Source: Propionispora sp. 2/2-37
GTDB taxonomy: Bacteria; Bacillota; Negativicutes; Propionisporales; Propionisporaceae
Assembly (NCBI RefSeq): GCF_001298735.1
Contig: NZ_CYSP01000006.1
Location: 1 to 64,000, forward strand
Direction: 5' to 3'
DNA: 64,000 nucleotides
Shown here: piece by piece, positions 56,571 through 64,000 of the stretch
How the letters are laid out: every line of letters begins with the position of its first letter
Position numbering within the stretch: the stretch's first letter is position 1
Position numbers and translations under genes: made by a program
The notes under the pieces: generated by a model
Told to the model about the DNA's origin: nothing
The model's database searches: none
What the model saw: the letters and a program-made list of their open reading frames with translations, nothing else

Positions 56571-58481
56571 ATGGATAAAAAGACGTTTTACATTTCTACA
56601 CCCATTTACTACCCCAGTGACCGGCTGCATATCGGCCATGCGTATTGTACCACGATAGCCGATGCCGTTGCCCGCTACAAGCGCCTGGCAGGTTTTGATG
56701 TATTCTTCTTGACCGGATCGGATGAACATGGACAAAAAATCCAGCGTAAAGCACAGCAAAATAATATTACCCCTCTTGAGTATGTCGATCATATTGTGGC
56801 ATCGTTCAAAAAACTCTGGACGAAGCTTAATATTTCTCATGACGATTTTATCCGCACGACCGATCAGCGGCATCATGAAGTCGTGCAGGCTATTTTTCAG
56901 AAAATCTATGATCAGGGCGATATTTACAAAGCCTCTTATGAAGGCTGGTACTGTACACCCTGTGAAACATTCTGGACGGAACGTCAGCTGGTTGATGGAA
57001 AATGTCCTGATTGCGGCCGTCCCGTAGAACTTTTAGGCGAGGAAAGCTATTTCTTCCGCATGTCCAAATATCAGGACCGCTTGCTTACATTTATTGAAGA
57101 CAATCCTGATTTTATTCAGCCGGTTTCCAGGCGCAACGAGATGATCAATTTTATCAAAAGCGGTCTGGAAGATTTGTGCGTTTCCCGAACCACCTTTGAC
57201 TGGGGTATTCCGGTGCCTTTTGATACTAAGCATGTTGTATATGTTTGGTTTGACGCGTTGACAAACTATATCACTGCAGCCGGTTATTTGCATGACAAAG
57301 AGAAGTTTGCAAAATACTGGCCGGCAGATATTCATTTGGTGGGTAAGGAAATTGTCCGTTTTCATTCCATTATCTGGCCGATTATCCTGATGGCGCTGGG
57401 AGTGGAATTGCCGAAAAAAGTGTATGGCCATGGCTGGCTGGTGGTGGAAGGGGATAAAATGTCCAAATCCAAGGGCAATGTAATTGATCCTTTGGAATTG
57501 ATTGATGAATTTGGCGCGGACTCCATCCGTTATTTCCTATTGCGTGAAATTACTTTAGGGATGGACGGAAATTTTTCGCGAGAAGCGTTAATTAACCGGA
57601 TTAACGCCGATTTAGCTAATGATCTGGGAAATTTGCTGCATCGTACGCTAAATATGATCAATCGTTTTAACGGCGGTTTGATTGAAACTCCCGGCGCAGT
57701 TGAAGAAGTGGACACAGCGTTAATTGATTTGGCACAGCGTACGGCGGCCGACTATGAGATTTTAATGGAAAACATGGATATTAATGGTGCCATTAAAGAG
57801 GTATGGGCGTTGATCAGCCGCACCAATAAATACATTGATGAGACAGGCCCGTGGGCGCTGGCTAAGGACCCGGCAAAAAAGGAACGGTTACAGACTGTGC
57901 TGTACAATCTGGCTGAGACACTGCGTATTGTTGCCATTTTGATATCGCCTTTTATGCCGTTTACTTCTCCGAAAATTTGGCAGCAGCTGGGCATCCGGTC
58001 TGATTTTGGGAAGGTTACTTTGCAAGACGGACAAAGCTGGGGAGGTTTACCTGCCGGAACAAAAGTGGCGAAACCGGAACCAATTTTCCCGCGGATAGAA
58101 GACAAAGGGGAACCGGCTGCAGCGGCAGAAGACAAAACGGAGAAATCTGTACCTGCCGTTCCGGAGATTACTATTGATGAATTTGCTAAGATGGATCTCC
58201 GGGTGGCCAAAGTTTTGGCAGCAGAGAAGGTTAAAAACGCGGATAAGCTGTTGCTGCTTACGGTTGATTTAGGTACGGAGCAGCGTTCCATCGTATCCGG
58301 TATTGCCAAGCACTATGCGCCGGAGGAACTAGTCGGGCAACATGTAGTGATGATTGTTAATCTGAAACCGGCTAAGATACGTGGCATTGAGTCACGCGGC
58401 ATGGTTCTGGCTGCGTCCTCTGATGATAAATTAACATTGGTAACGGCTAAGGATATGTTGCCGGGAAGTAAAGTAAAGTAG
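56571..58481 (+). CDS. metG: Methionyl-tRNA synthetase
   Basis: 636 residues, class I synthetase. HIGH motif (residues 20-23) and KMSKSKGN from Lys296. The zinc-finger insert has CTPCETFW and CPDCGRP. The C-terminal region from about residue 530 is a tRNA-binding OB fold (FAKMDLRVAKVLAAEKVKNA), as in dimeric MetRS. ATG after AAAGGAGG. Starts the metG-tatD operon. Confidence 0.97.
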   Translation: MDKKTFYISTPIYYPSDRLHIGHAYCTTIADAVARYKRLAGFDVFFLTGSDEHGQKIQRKAQQNNITPLEYVDHIVASFKKLWTKLNISHDDFIRTTDQRHHEVVQAIFQKIYDQGDIYKASYEGWYCTPCETFWTERQLVDGKCPDCGRPVELLGEESYFFRMSKYQDRLLTFIEDNPDFIQPVSRRNEMINFIKSGLEDLCVSRTTFDWGIPVPFDTKHVVYVWFDALTNYITAAGYLHDKEKFAKYWPADIHLVGKEIVRFHSIIWPIILMALGVELPKKVYGHGWLVVEGDKMSKSKGNVIDPLELIDEFGADSIRYFLLREITLGMDGNFSREALINRINADLANDLGNLLHRTLNMINRFNGGLIETPGAVEEVDTALIDLAQRTAADYEILMENMDINGAIKEVWALISRTNKYIDETGPWALAKDPAKKERLQTVLYNLAETLRIVAILISPFMPFTSPKIWQQLGIRSDFGKVTLQDGQSWGGLPAGTKVAKPEPIFPRIEDKGEPAAAAEDKTEKSVPAVPEITIDEFAKMDLRVAKVLAAEKVKNADKLLLLTVDLGTEQRSIVSGIAKHYAPEELVGQHVVMIVNLKPAKIRGIESRGMVLAASSDDKLTLVTAKDMLPGSKVK

Positions 58482-58489
58482 GTGCCGCT

Positions 58490-59266
58490 ATGTTATTTGA
58501 TTCGCATGCGCACATTGATGACGAAAAGTTTGCTATGGAGCAGGATAATATCGTAGCCAGAGCGTTGGCGAATGAGGTTACCGGGATAATCAATGTAGGG
58601 GCTTGTATGGAATCCTCACGGCGCTCTCTGGAACTGAGCAGGAAATACCCTCAGGTTTATGCTGCAGTTGGCATTCATCCTCATGATGCCAAAGAGGCGA
58701 AAAGGAAGGATTATGAACAATTGGCTTTATGGGCGGCAGAGCCTAAAGTGGTTGCCATCGGTGAGATTGGGCTGGATTACTATTATGATTTCTCCCCCCG
58801 GGATGTGCAGGAAGTAGTTTTTGTACGTCAGTTGGAGGTAGCCAGGCAGTGTAATAAGCCAGTCATCATTCATGACCGGGATGCACATCAGGATACGATG
58901 CATATTTTGAAACATGAAGGTAAGGGTGTTTGTGGTGTCTTGCATTGTTTTTCCGGCAGCCTGGAAATGGCTAAAGAGCTTATGAAAATGGGTTTTTATA
59001 TTTCTTTCGGCGGGCCGATTACTTTCAAGAATTCGGTGAAACTTAAGGAGATTGCCTGTCAGGTTCCGCTGGACCGGTTGTTGGTGGAGACGGATTCTCC
59101 TTATCTAACGCCGCATCCTTATCGGGGTAAACGAAATGAGCCAGCTTATGTACGGATTGTGGCAGAGGAAATTGCCCGGTTAAGGAATATGGATTTAACA
59201 GAATTGGCCCGAATAACCTCCGACAATGTCCGGAAGTTATTCAGGATTCCTCCCGTGGGTAACTAA
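58490..59266 (+). CDS. tatD: TatD family metal-dependent hydrolase
   Basis: 258 residues, amidohydrolase-like barrel. Metal ligands are visible in FDSHAHIDD, AIGEIGLDYYYDFS, VIIHDRDAH, GVLHCFSGS and VETDSPYLTPHP. Such proteins act as DNases or in DNA repair and quality control. 8 bases after metG, the B. subtilis yabD position. Ends at a terminator. Confidence 0.94.
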   Translation: MLFDSHAHIDDEKFAMEQDNIVARALANEVTGIINVGACMESSRRSLELSRKYPQVYAAVGIHPHDAKEAKRKDYEQLALWAAEPKVVAIGEIGLDYYYDFSPRDVQEVVFVRQLEVARQCNKPVIIHDRDAHQDTMHILKHEGKGVCGVLHCFSGSLEMAKELMKMGFYISFGGPITFKNSVKLKEIACQVPLDRLLVETDSPYLTPHPYRGKRNEPAYVRIVAEEIARLRNMDLTELARITSDNVRKLFRIPPVGN

Positions 59267-59284
59267 CATACGGCATGCTCGCTG

Positions 59285-59320
59285 AACTACGGCATTTCCC
59301 CGGGGAAATTGCCGTAGTTT
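59285..59320 (+). terminator. Terminator after tatD
   Basis: AACTACGGCA with CCCC meets GGGG and TGCCGTAGTT, a near-perfect hairpin ending in TTTTGC. Confidence 0.8.
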
Positions 59321-59376
59321 TGCATAAAAAGGATAATATTTACATATAATTATACTGCATAATGTCTTTAGCGCGG

Positions 59377-59405
59377 TTGACAACCCAGGATATTTATGGT
59401 ATATT
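59377..59405 (+). promoter_or_regulatory. Sigma-A promoter of the yabE-like gene
   Basis: TTGACA at 59377-59382, 17-base spacer, TATATT at 59400-59405. Confidence 0.75.
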
Positions 59406-59434
59406 CCACAAGTGCCAAAAAAAGGAGGAATTGA

Positions 59435-60421
59435 ATGACCGACTTTCAAATCACTCAGTTAAAATTGAGCCGAAAAACAATAGTAATGATCAGTGTGCTG
59501 CTTGTTGCGGCAGTGCTTGCGGCTGGTTTTGCCTGGGCGTATAAGAAGGTAGAGATTATTGCAGACGGTAAACAAATGACTGTAAATACATTATATAATA
59601 AACCAGAAGATGTGTTAGTTCAAGCAAAAGTAACAGTAGGACCTCAAGATGAATATCGTATGTCTACCCCAAAACTGGATAATGATACTGTAATCACAAT
59701 TTACAGGGCTATTCCGGTATCATTTATCTACCAGGGGAAAACACAGTCGATTGTCACTGCCAAACCAACCGTTGGTGAAGTGGCAGCCAGTCTAGGGGTT
59801 TCCCAGGAGAACATCCGGCTGGAACCGGCTGCAGATACGCCGGTTCAAAGTGGAATGCAAATTAAGGCAACCATTTTGTCCGAAAAAGTAGTTGAGCGAC
59901 AGGAAGCGGATTTGTTTACTGTCACACGCCGGCCTGATTCATCCCTGGAAAAGGGTGCTGAGGTAGTAGAACAAGAAGGCCGGGATGGAATAAAAACGGT
60001 TGTTGTAAAACAGCATTATGCAGATGGGAATCAAGTCGCGGAAGAGGTAATGGCGGAGAAAATAATTGAACCGTCCACACCTAAAATTATTCGTGTTGGC
60101 ACACGCGACACCGTTGAGACTTCGCGCGGCGCAATGCGTTTCCGCCGTACGGAAGTTATGGAGGCTACAGCCTATAATCCCTGGGATGGATCAGGGGCAG
60201 GCATTACTGCGACCGGAATACGGGCACGTCACGGTATTGTGGCGGTAGACCCGGATGTCATTCCGCTGGGCTCGAGAGTTTTTATACCGGGTTATGGTCT
60301 GGCTTTAGCGGCCGACACCGGAGGCGCTATCGTGGGAAATCGCATTGATTTATGCATGGATGCCTATTCGGAAGCCATAGCGTTCGGCAGAAGGACGGTA
60401 AAAGTATACGTGCTGGAATAA
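59435..60421 (+). CDS. YabE-like cell wall protein with G5 and 3D domains
   Basis: 328 residues. One N-terminal membrane anchor or signal (TIVMISVLLVAAVLAAGFAWA). Two DUF348-like repeats follow (residues about 45-85 and 95-140), then a G5 domain around DGNQVAEEVMAEKIIEPS, and a C-terminal 3D barrel with the signature aspartates (DPDVIPLGS, LAADTGGAI, IDLCMD). This is a lytic transglycosylase-like peptidoglycan enzyme of the resuscitation-factor group. ATG after AAAGGAGG. Same position as yabE in B. subtilis. Ends at a terminator containing its stop codon. Confidence 0.91.
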   Translation: MTDFQITQLKLSRKTIVMISVLLVAAVLAAGFAWAYKKVEIIADGKQMTVNTLYNKPEDVLVQAKVTVGPQDEYRMSTPKLDNDTVITIYRAIPVSFIYQGKTQSIVTAKPTVGEVAASLGVSQENIRLEPAADTPVQSGMQIKATILSEKVVERQEADLFTVTRRPDSSLEKGAEVVEQEGRDGIKTVVVKQHYADGNQVAEEVMAEKIIEPSTPKIIRVGTRDTVETSRGAMRFRRTEVMEATAYNPWDGSGAGITATGIRARHGIVAVDPDVIPLGSRVFIPGYGLALAADTGGAIVGNRIDLCMDAYSEAIAFGRRTVKVYVLE

Positions 60422-60446
60422 CAGGGCTTGCCCTGTTATTCTTTTT
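60417..60446 (+). terminator. Terminator after the yabE-like gene
   Basis: A perfect 10-bp stem, AATAACAGGG with CCCTGTTATT, tetraloop CTTG, then CTTTTTAC. It includes the TAA stop. Confidence 0.88.
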
Positions 60447-60472
60447 ACTAAACATTAGAGACATGTTACAAT
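60444..60472 (+). promoter_or_regulatory. Possible promoter of rnmV-ksgA
   Basis: TTTACT at 60444-60449, 17-base spacer, TACAAT at 60467-60472. Confidence 0.5.
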
Positions 60473-60530
60473 AAAGAAACAGCAGGTAGGTGTGGGATAA
60501 AGCCTGACATTGGATTAGGAGATAGGGAAG

Positions 60531-61085
60531 TTGATTAAAGAGATTATTATTGTAGAGGGAAAACAAGACATTCAGGCTGTAAAGCGGGCGGTAGAAGCGG
60601 AATGTATTGCTACCGGCGGTTTTGCCATGTCACCGTATACGATGCAAAAAATCGAACAAGCATATGCCAAGCGTGGGATCATTATTCTTACCGATCCGGA
60701 TAGTGCCGGTGAGCGGATACGCAGTTTTTTGAGTAGGCGTTTTCCCGAGGCCAAGCATGCATTTGTAGCTCTTTCGGAAGCTACAGCCAACGGGGATATT
60801 GGAATTGAACAGGCTTCCTGTGAAGCCATCCGGGAAGCTTTGAGAAAAACCCGGTATCTGGAATGGCAGCCCCAAGAGGAATTTTCCGGGCAAGATATGC
60901 TGCGTTCCGGATTAAGCGGTCATCCTAATGCTGCCGCCAGACGGGCTATATTGGGTAAGAAACTTGGAATTGGTTATGCCAATGCAAAAAGTTTTTTATA
61001 TCGATTAAATCATTATGGTGTTACCAGAGCCGATTTTACGCAAGCGATAGAGGAGATGGACAATGATTCAGCCGACAATAGCTAA
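60531..61085 (+). CDS. rnmV: Ribonuclease M5
   Basis: 184 residues. Matures 5S rRNA precursor. The TOPRIM domain has the glutamate in IIIVEGKQD and the DxD in LTDPDSAGERIR. The start is TTG 60531, with AGGAGATAGGGAAG upstream; there is no ATG near the correct N-terminus. Overlaps ksgA by 23 bases. Confidence 0.93.
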   Translation: MIKEIIIVEGKQDIQAVKRAVEAECIATGGFAMSPYTMQKIEQAYAKRGIIILTDPDSAGERIRSFLSRRFPEAKHAFVALSEATANGDIGIEQASCEAIREALRKTRYLEWQPQEEFSGQDMLRSGLSGHPNAAARRAILGKKLGIGYANAKSFLYRLNHYGVTRADFTQAIEEMDNDSADNS

Positions 61086-61905
61086 AAAAGAGGTTACTTT
61101 ACATATTTTAAGAAGCTTTGGTATACACATGAGTAAGAAACTTGGGCAGAATTTCTTAATTAATGAACAGATAGTAAGGGGAATTGTCCAGGCCGCTGAT
61201 ATTATCAGCGGTGAAGCGGTACTGGAAATCGGTCCGGGCATCGGGACACTTACCCAGGGACTGGCTGAGGCCGGTGCGTCGGTTACGGCGGTGGAAATTG
61301 ACCGTCATTTGCTGGATGTACTGGCAAAAACACTCGCAGGATACGATAATGTCCGGGTGGTGCATGGCGATATTTTACGGTTGGATATTGCCCGGGAAAT
61401 GAAGACGGAAGGATATAAAGTAGTGGCTAATTTGCCCTACTACATTACAACGCCGATTATTATGGGATTGCTGGAACAACGCTTACCATTGAAGCTCTTG
61501 GTAACTATGGTACAAAAAGAGGTGGCGGAGCGGATGGTAGCTTGCCCGGGCAGTAAGGAATATGGCGCTTTATCGGTGGCCGTTCAGTATTATACGGAAC
61601 CGCAAATCATGTTTATGGTGCCACCGTCTTCTTTTATTCCGCCGCCGGCGGTCGATTCTGCCGTTATCCGCTGTACGGTAAGGAACCAGCCTCCGGTTAG
61701 TGTATATAACGAAAACTTATTCTTCCGGGTGGTAAAAGCAGCTTTTTCCCAGCGGCGGAAAACATTGCTGAATGCTTTAAAAACCATGGGCAGGCCGGCA
61801 GACGAAATAAAAGCATGCCTGCTTAAAGCCGATATTGACGGTAGGCGGCGCGGTGAAACCTTAGGTCTGTCGGAATTTGCCGCTATTGCCAATACCCTGG
61901 AATAA
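61063..61905 (+). CDS. ksgA: 16S rRNA (adenine(1518)-N6/adenine(1519)-N6)-dimethyltransferase
   Basis: 280 residues. Dimethylates two adenines near the 3' end of 16S rRNA. Motifs: KLGQNFLINEQI, VLEIGPGIGTLTQGLAEAG, the catalytic NLPYYITTP, and PPSSFIPPPAVDSAVI. GAGGAGATG before the ATG, inside rnmV. The last codons and stop form the left arm of a long palindrome. Confidence 0.96.
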   Translation: MIQPTIAKKEVTLHILRSFGIHMSKKLGQNFLINEQIVRGIVQAADIISGEAVLEIGPGIGTLTQGLAEAGASVTAVEIDRHLLDVLAKTLAGYDNVRVVHGDILRLDIAREMKTEGYKVVANLPYYITTPIIMGLLEQRLPLKLLVTMVQKEVAERMVACPGSKEYGALSVAVQYYTEPQIMFMVPPSSFIPPPAVDSAVIRCTVRNQPPVSVYNENLFFRVVKAAFSQRRKTLLNALKTMGRPADEIKACLLKADIDGRRRGETLGLSEFAAIANTLE

Positions 61906-61955
61906 GAAACGATCTGGTTCTTCATGAAGGACCAGATCGTTTCTTATTCCAGGGT
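61894..61955. repeat. Long near-perfect palindrome at the 3' end of ksgA
   Basis: 25-bp perfect arms: ACCCTGGAATAAGAAACGAT... from 61894 and its complement ending at 61955. The loop TCTTCATGAAGG is itself almost self-complementary, so the whole 62 bases can fold. The ksgA stop is inside the left arm. There is no clear T-run, so it is not a classic terminator, but it may end both converging transcripts. Confidence 0.85.
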
Positions 61956-61973
61956 CAGTAGCAAAATTTTAAG

Positions 61974-62762
61974 CTAACTATTTTTTAAAAAAAGGTCCAG
62001 CAGGTCAAAACGGCGCTCGCTGTTATATCCTTGGTAGGTTTTGGACTGATATTGGCGGGTACGCGGTTCATTGCGGAAAACTGCAATGGCTTCCAGGCAG
62101 TCTCCGACAATAGTGTCAATAATCTGATTGGTATGAATTTGATTTTTTATGGAAGAACCCAGTTGGTAATGAGGAATAGTGGTTGCAATATCAATTTTAA
62201 GTTTATTCAACCGGGCAAGTGCCATAGGAACCGGAGGAATAGCCAGCTCCCGGAGGGGAATTAACTCCAGCAAACGTTTGGATACGGCATGTGGTCCATG
62301 GGCCGGTGTGGCCAAATTGATCTTTTTTTCCAACCCTAGTTCTTTATTGAGGTTGAGACGCCATTGAAAAGTCGGATTATAACGTTCTAAATGGCGGGGT
62401 GGAGATGGATAACAATTGGTTAGTGCAATGTCCAGATGCCCTAATAATACTCCGTCAATAAGTTCAGATAAATTTTCGTTGAAAGTTCCCACCATATCGC
62501 CGTCTACAAAGACAACGACATCACTGCCCAAGGATAACGCTACTTTGGCTCCAATGGAACGTGGAATGTCAATTCCCAGACATTCATGAAAATAGATAAT
62601 CTGCAATTTGGGGATTCGCAACTGCAAAACTTCGTGCATGGTTGCGTCAATGGATCCGTTGGCAATCAGAATGATGTGGTCAATCGGTAAGGTGGCCAGG
62701 TTTTGCAAAACGGTTGTGATACGGCCTGCTTCATTTCGTGCCGGAACTACCATAGTAATCAT
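61974..62762 (-). CDS. Family 2 glycosyltransferase
   Basis: 262 residues, GT-A fold. The nucleotide-sugar-binding start is MVVPARNEAGRITTVLQNL; the DGD metal-binding motif is in VVVFVDGDMVG near residue 88. There are no clear membrane helices. Sugar and acceptor are unknown. ATG after CGAGGTGATGG. It lies on the minus strand between ksgA and yabG, a site with no such gene in B. subtilis, so it is an insertion in an otherwise conserved block. A role in the spore or cell surface is only a guess. Confidence 0.82.
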   Translation of the reverse strand: MITMVVPARNEAGRITTVLQNLATLPIDHIILIANGSIDATMHEVLQLRIPKLQIIYFHECLGIDIPRSIGAKVALSLGSDVVVFVDGDMVGTFNENLSELIDGVLLGHLDIALTNCYPSPPRHLERYNPTFQWRLNLNKELGLEKKINLATPAHGPHAVSKRLLELIPLRELAIPPVPMALARLNKLKIDIATTIPHYQLGSSIKNQIHTNQIIDTIVGDCLEAIAVFRNEPRTRQYQSKTYQGYNSERRFDLLDLFLKNS

Positions 62763-62961
62763 GCGCCATCACCTCGTAAAATGGGAGTGCGGTGCATTGT
62801 GACCTAGCTCGAAAGAACTGGTGCCAAATTAGGTATGACACGGATAGGGTCACAACAGAATTTATTCAGTATAGTATATTGAAGGCTAGCGATAAATGCC
62901 ACCGCTGTGGGAGAAATAGCTGAACGATTGGAATCCCCGCCGTTATCCGTCATACGGTGTG

Positions 62962-62992
62962 ACCAATAAAATCTGTTCTACATAGTATGTAG
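62962..62992 (+). promoter_or_regulatory. Candidate sigma-K promoter and palindrome upstream of yabG
   Basis: GACC with CATAGTATG 16 bases further fits the sigma-K pattern (AC, then CATANNNTA with one mismatch). The -10 lies in a perfect palindrome CTACATA-G-TATGTAG at 62978-62992. B. subtilis yabG is sigma-K-dependent, which supports but does not prove this. Confidence 0.42.
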
Positions 62993-63026
62993 TAGATAGA
63001 TGCTGAGCAGATGGGAGGGGACAGAA

Positions 63027-63908
63027 ATGTCTTCGATTCAGATCGGTGATTTGGTCATTCGCAAGTCTCATGGTGGCGACGTGATATTTAAAGTTGCTGA
63101 TATATATATGGATCCGGCGGGAGGAAAGCCGCTTACGGTACTCAAGGGAATGCATCTCAGACTGCTGGCTGATGCACCGGTGGAGGACCTGGAAAGAATT
63201 GATGCCGAACATTTACGGAATGAAATTGTCAGAATGGAAGGAATGCACAACGAAAGTTTAAAAAGGGTCATGATGCGCAGAAGCCTGGAACGGGAAAATT
63301 TTGAATTGCACCGTTCGGAGTCTTCCAAAAAATATGATTTTTTTGATCTGCCCGGGAGGGTTTTACACATCGATGGTGATGAAGAATATCTTAGAATGTG
63401 TTTGAAAACGTATGGACAGCTTAATATTGAGGCGGTAGGCCGGTGCATTGAGGAAACGAAGCAGCCCGATGCAGTGATCGGATTAATAAATGAATTCCGG
63501 CCGGACATCTTGGTTTTAACCGGCCATGATGCTTTGATCGGCAGTGGCAAGAAGAGTTTTAAAGACATGAATAATTACCGCAACTCCCGCTATTATGTAG
63601 AAGCTGTCAAAAAAGTACGGACATTTGAACCTGACCGGGATGATTTAGTCATTTTTGCCGGTGCTTGCCAGTCGTACTTTGAAGCCATTTTGGGTGCTGG
63701 TGCCAATTTTGCCAGCTCGCCTACAAGAATTTTTATTCATGCTTATGACCCGGTGTTTATTGCCGAGAAAGTTGCTTTTACTCCGATCAACCGCACTGTT
63801 GATGTTGGAGATGCAATTAGTGCTTCCGTTACCGGCATTGAAGGGGTTGGTGGCTTAGAAACCAGAGGAAAATTTAGGCTGGGTCTTCCTAAAACCCCCT
63901 ACAAATAG
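63027..63908 (+). CDS. yabG: Sporulation-specific protease YabG
   Basis: 293 residues. YabG processes spore coat proteins late in sporulation. Family stretches: IGDLVIRKSHGGDVIFKV, LPGRVLHIDGDEEYL, VLTGHDALI, NYRNSRYYVEAVKKVR and FAGACQSYFEAILGAGANFASSP; cysteine and histidine here are candidates for the catalytic pair. The ATG at 63027 follows GGGAGGGG; the frame opens at 63000 but without a better site. Presence of this gene is good evidence for a spore former. Confidence 0.95.
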   Translation: MSSIQIGDLVIRKSHGGDVIFKVADIYMDPAGGKPLTVLKGMHLRLLADAPVEDLERIDAEHLRNEIVRMEGMHNESLKRVMMRRSLERENFELHRSESSKKYDFFDLPGRVLHIDGDEEYLRMCLKTYGQLNIEAVGRCIEETKQPDAVIGLINEFRPDILVLTGHDALIGSGKKSFKDMNNYRNSRYYVEAVKKVRTFEPDRDDLVIFAGACQSYFEAILGAGANFASSPTRIFIHAYDPVFIAEKVAFTPINRTVDVGDAISASVTGIEGVGGLETRGKFRLGLPKTPYK

Positions 63909-63914
63909 TGAAAA

Positions 63915-63967
63915 ATAAACATATGCAAAACAACCGTTGTGATAAACAATGGTTGTTTTGCGTTTAT
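63915..63967 (+). terminator. Terminator after yabG
   Basis: GCAAAACAACCGTTGT pairs with ACAATGGTTGTTTTGC (one G-U), extended by ATAAAC/GTTTAT across a bulge. The remaining bases to 64000 contain no gene I can support. Confidence 0.8.
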
Positions 63968-64000
63968 GCATAGAGACCGGTAATAGGATTTTTTCATCAT

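Noticed and set aside
62780-63000. Resemblance to a cobalamin riboswitch (GGTGCC, GCCACCGCTG, GGAATCCCC) before yabG
   Set aside because: The conserved B12-box core and the order and spacing of the elements are missing, and yabG has no link to B12.

Overview
The window reads as chromosomal DNA from an anaerobic, spore-forming member of the Firmicutes, most likely a Negativicutes (Sporomusaceae-like) bacterium. The name is inference; no rRNA is present. Supporting signs are a block in Bacillus subtilis order (yaaO, tmk, yaaR, holB, ricT/yaaT, yabB, rsmI, abrB, metG, tatD, yabE, rnmV, ksgA, yabG), a sporulation protease (YabG), an AbrB/SpoVT-like regulator, a monomeric [FeFe] hydrogenase, T-box control, strong AGGAGG ribosome sites and moderate G+C. 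I saw no rRNA or tRNA genes, CRISPR array, phage genes or intact insertion sequence.

Layout. (1) 1-5.4 kb: polyphosphate metabolism, with a canonical ppx on the minus strand and, divergently, an eroded Ppx/GppA paralogue followed by ppk. (2) 5.4-11.6 kb: a DUF441 membrane protein, then htpX behind a manganese (yybP-ykoY type) riboswitch with an overlapping terminator, prfC, thiM, a CYTH phosphatase and an orphan larB. (3) 11.6-15.8 kb, minus strand: ccpN-like regulator, PPDK regulatory protein and ppdK, a gluconeogenic operon. (4) 16.1-17.1 kb: a secreted M48 protease. (5) 17.6-37.2 kb: a 20-kb glycogen island with two glgC-glgD pairs, three glycogen phosphorylases, glgB, glgA and a GH13-GH77 fusion; together these activate glucose-1-phosphate, build and branch the polymer, and degrade it. 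(6) 37.5-40.2 kb: hydrogenase, DUF2225 protein, flavin reductase-like protein. (7) 40.4-44.9 kb: serine synthesis, with serC on minus and a T-box-controlled serA-DUF1015 operon on plus. (8) 45-49.5 kb: a small membrane protein, a thioredoxin-reductase-like flavoprotein lacking the NADPH motifs, a YkvI transporter, serS behind an attenuator, and two tandem feoA genes under a Fur box. (9) 49.7-63.9 kb: the B. subtilis-like replication/translation/RNA-modification block, with a MITE-like inverted repeat after tmk and a glycosyltransferase inserted between ksgA and yabG.

The most unusual points are the Mn riboswitch on htpX, the doubled and tripled glycogen genes with the GH13-GH77 fusion, the candidate ferredoxin-dependent flavin thioredoxin reductase, the FeoA pair without FeoB, the 167-bp inverted-repeat element that supplies the tmk stop codon, and a ccpN-like gene whose conserved N-terminus is in frame but has no normal start codon. 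I did not find a clearly novel defence or biosynthetic system.
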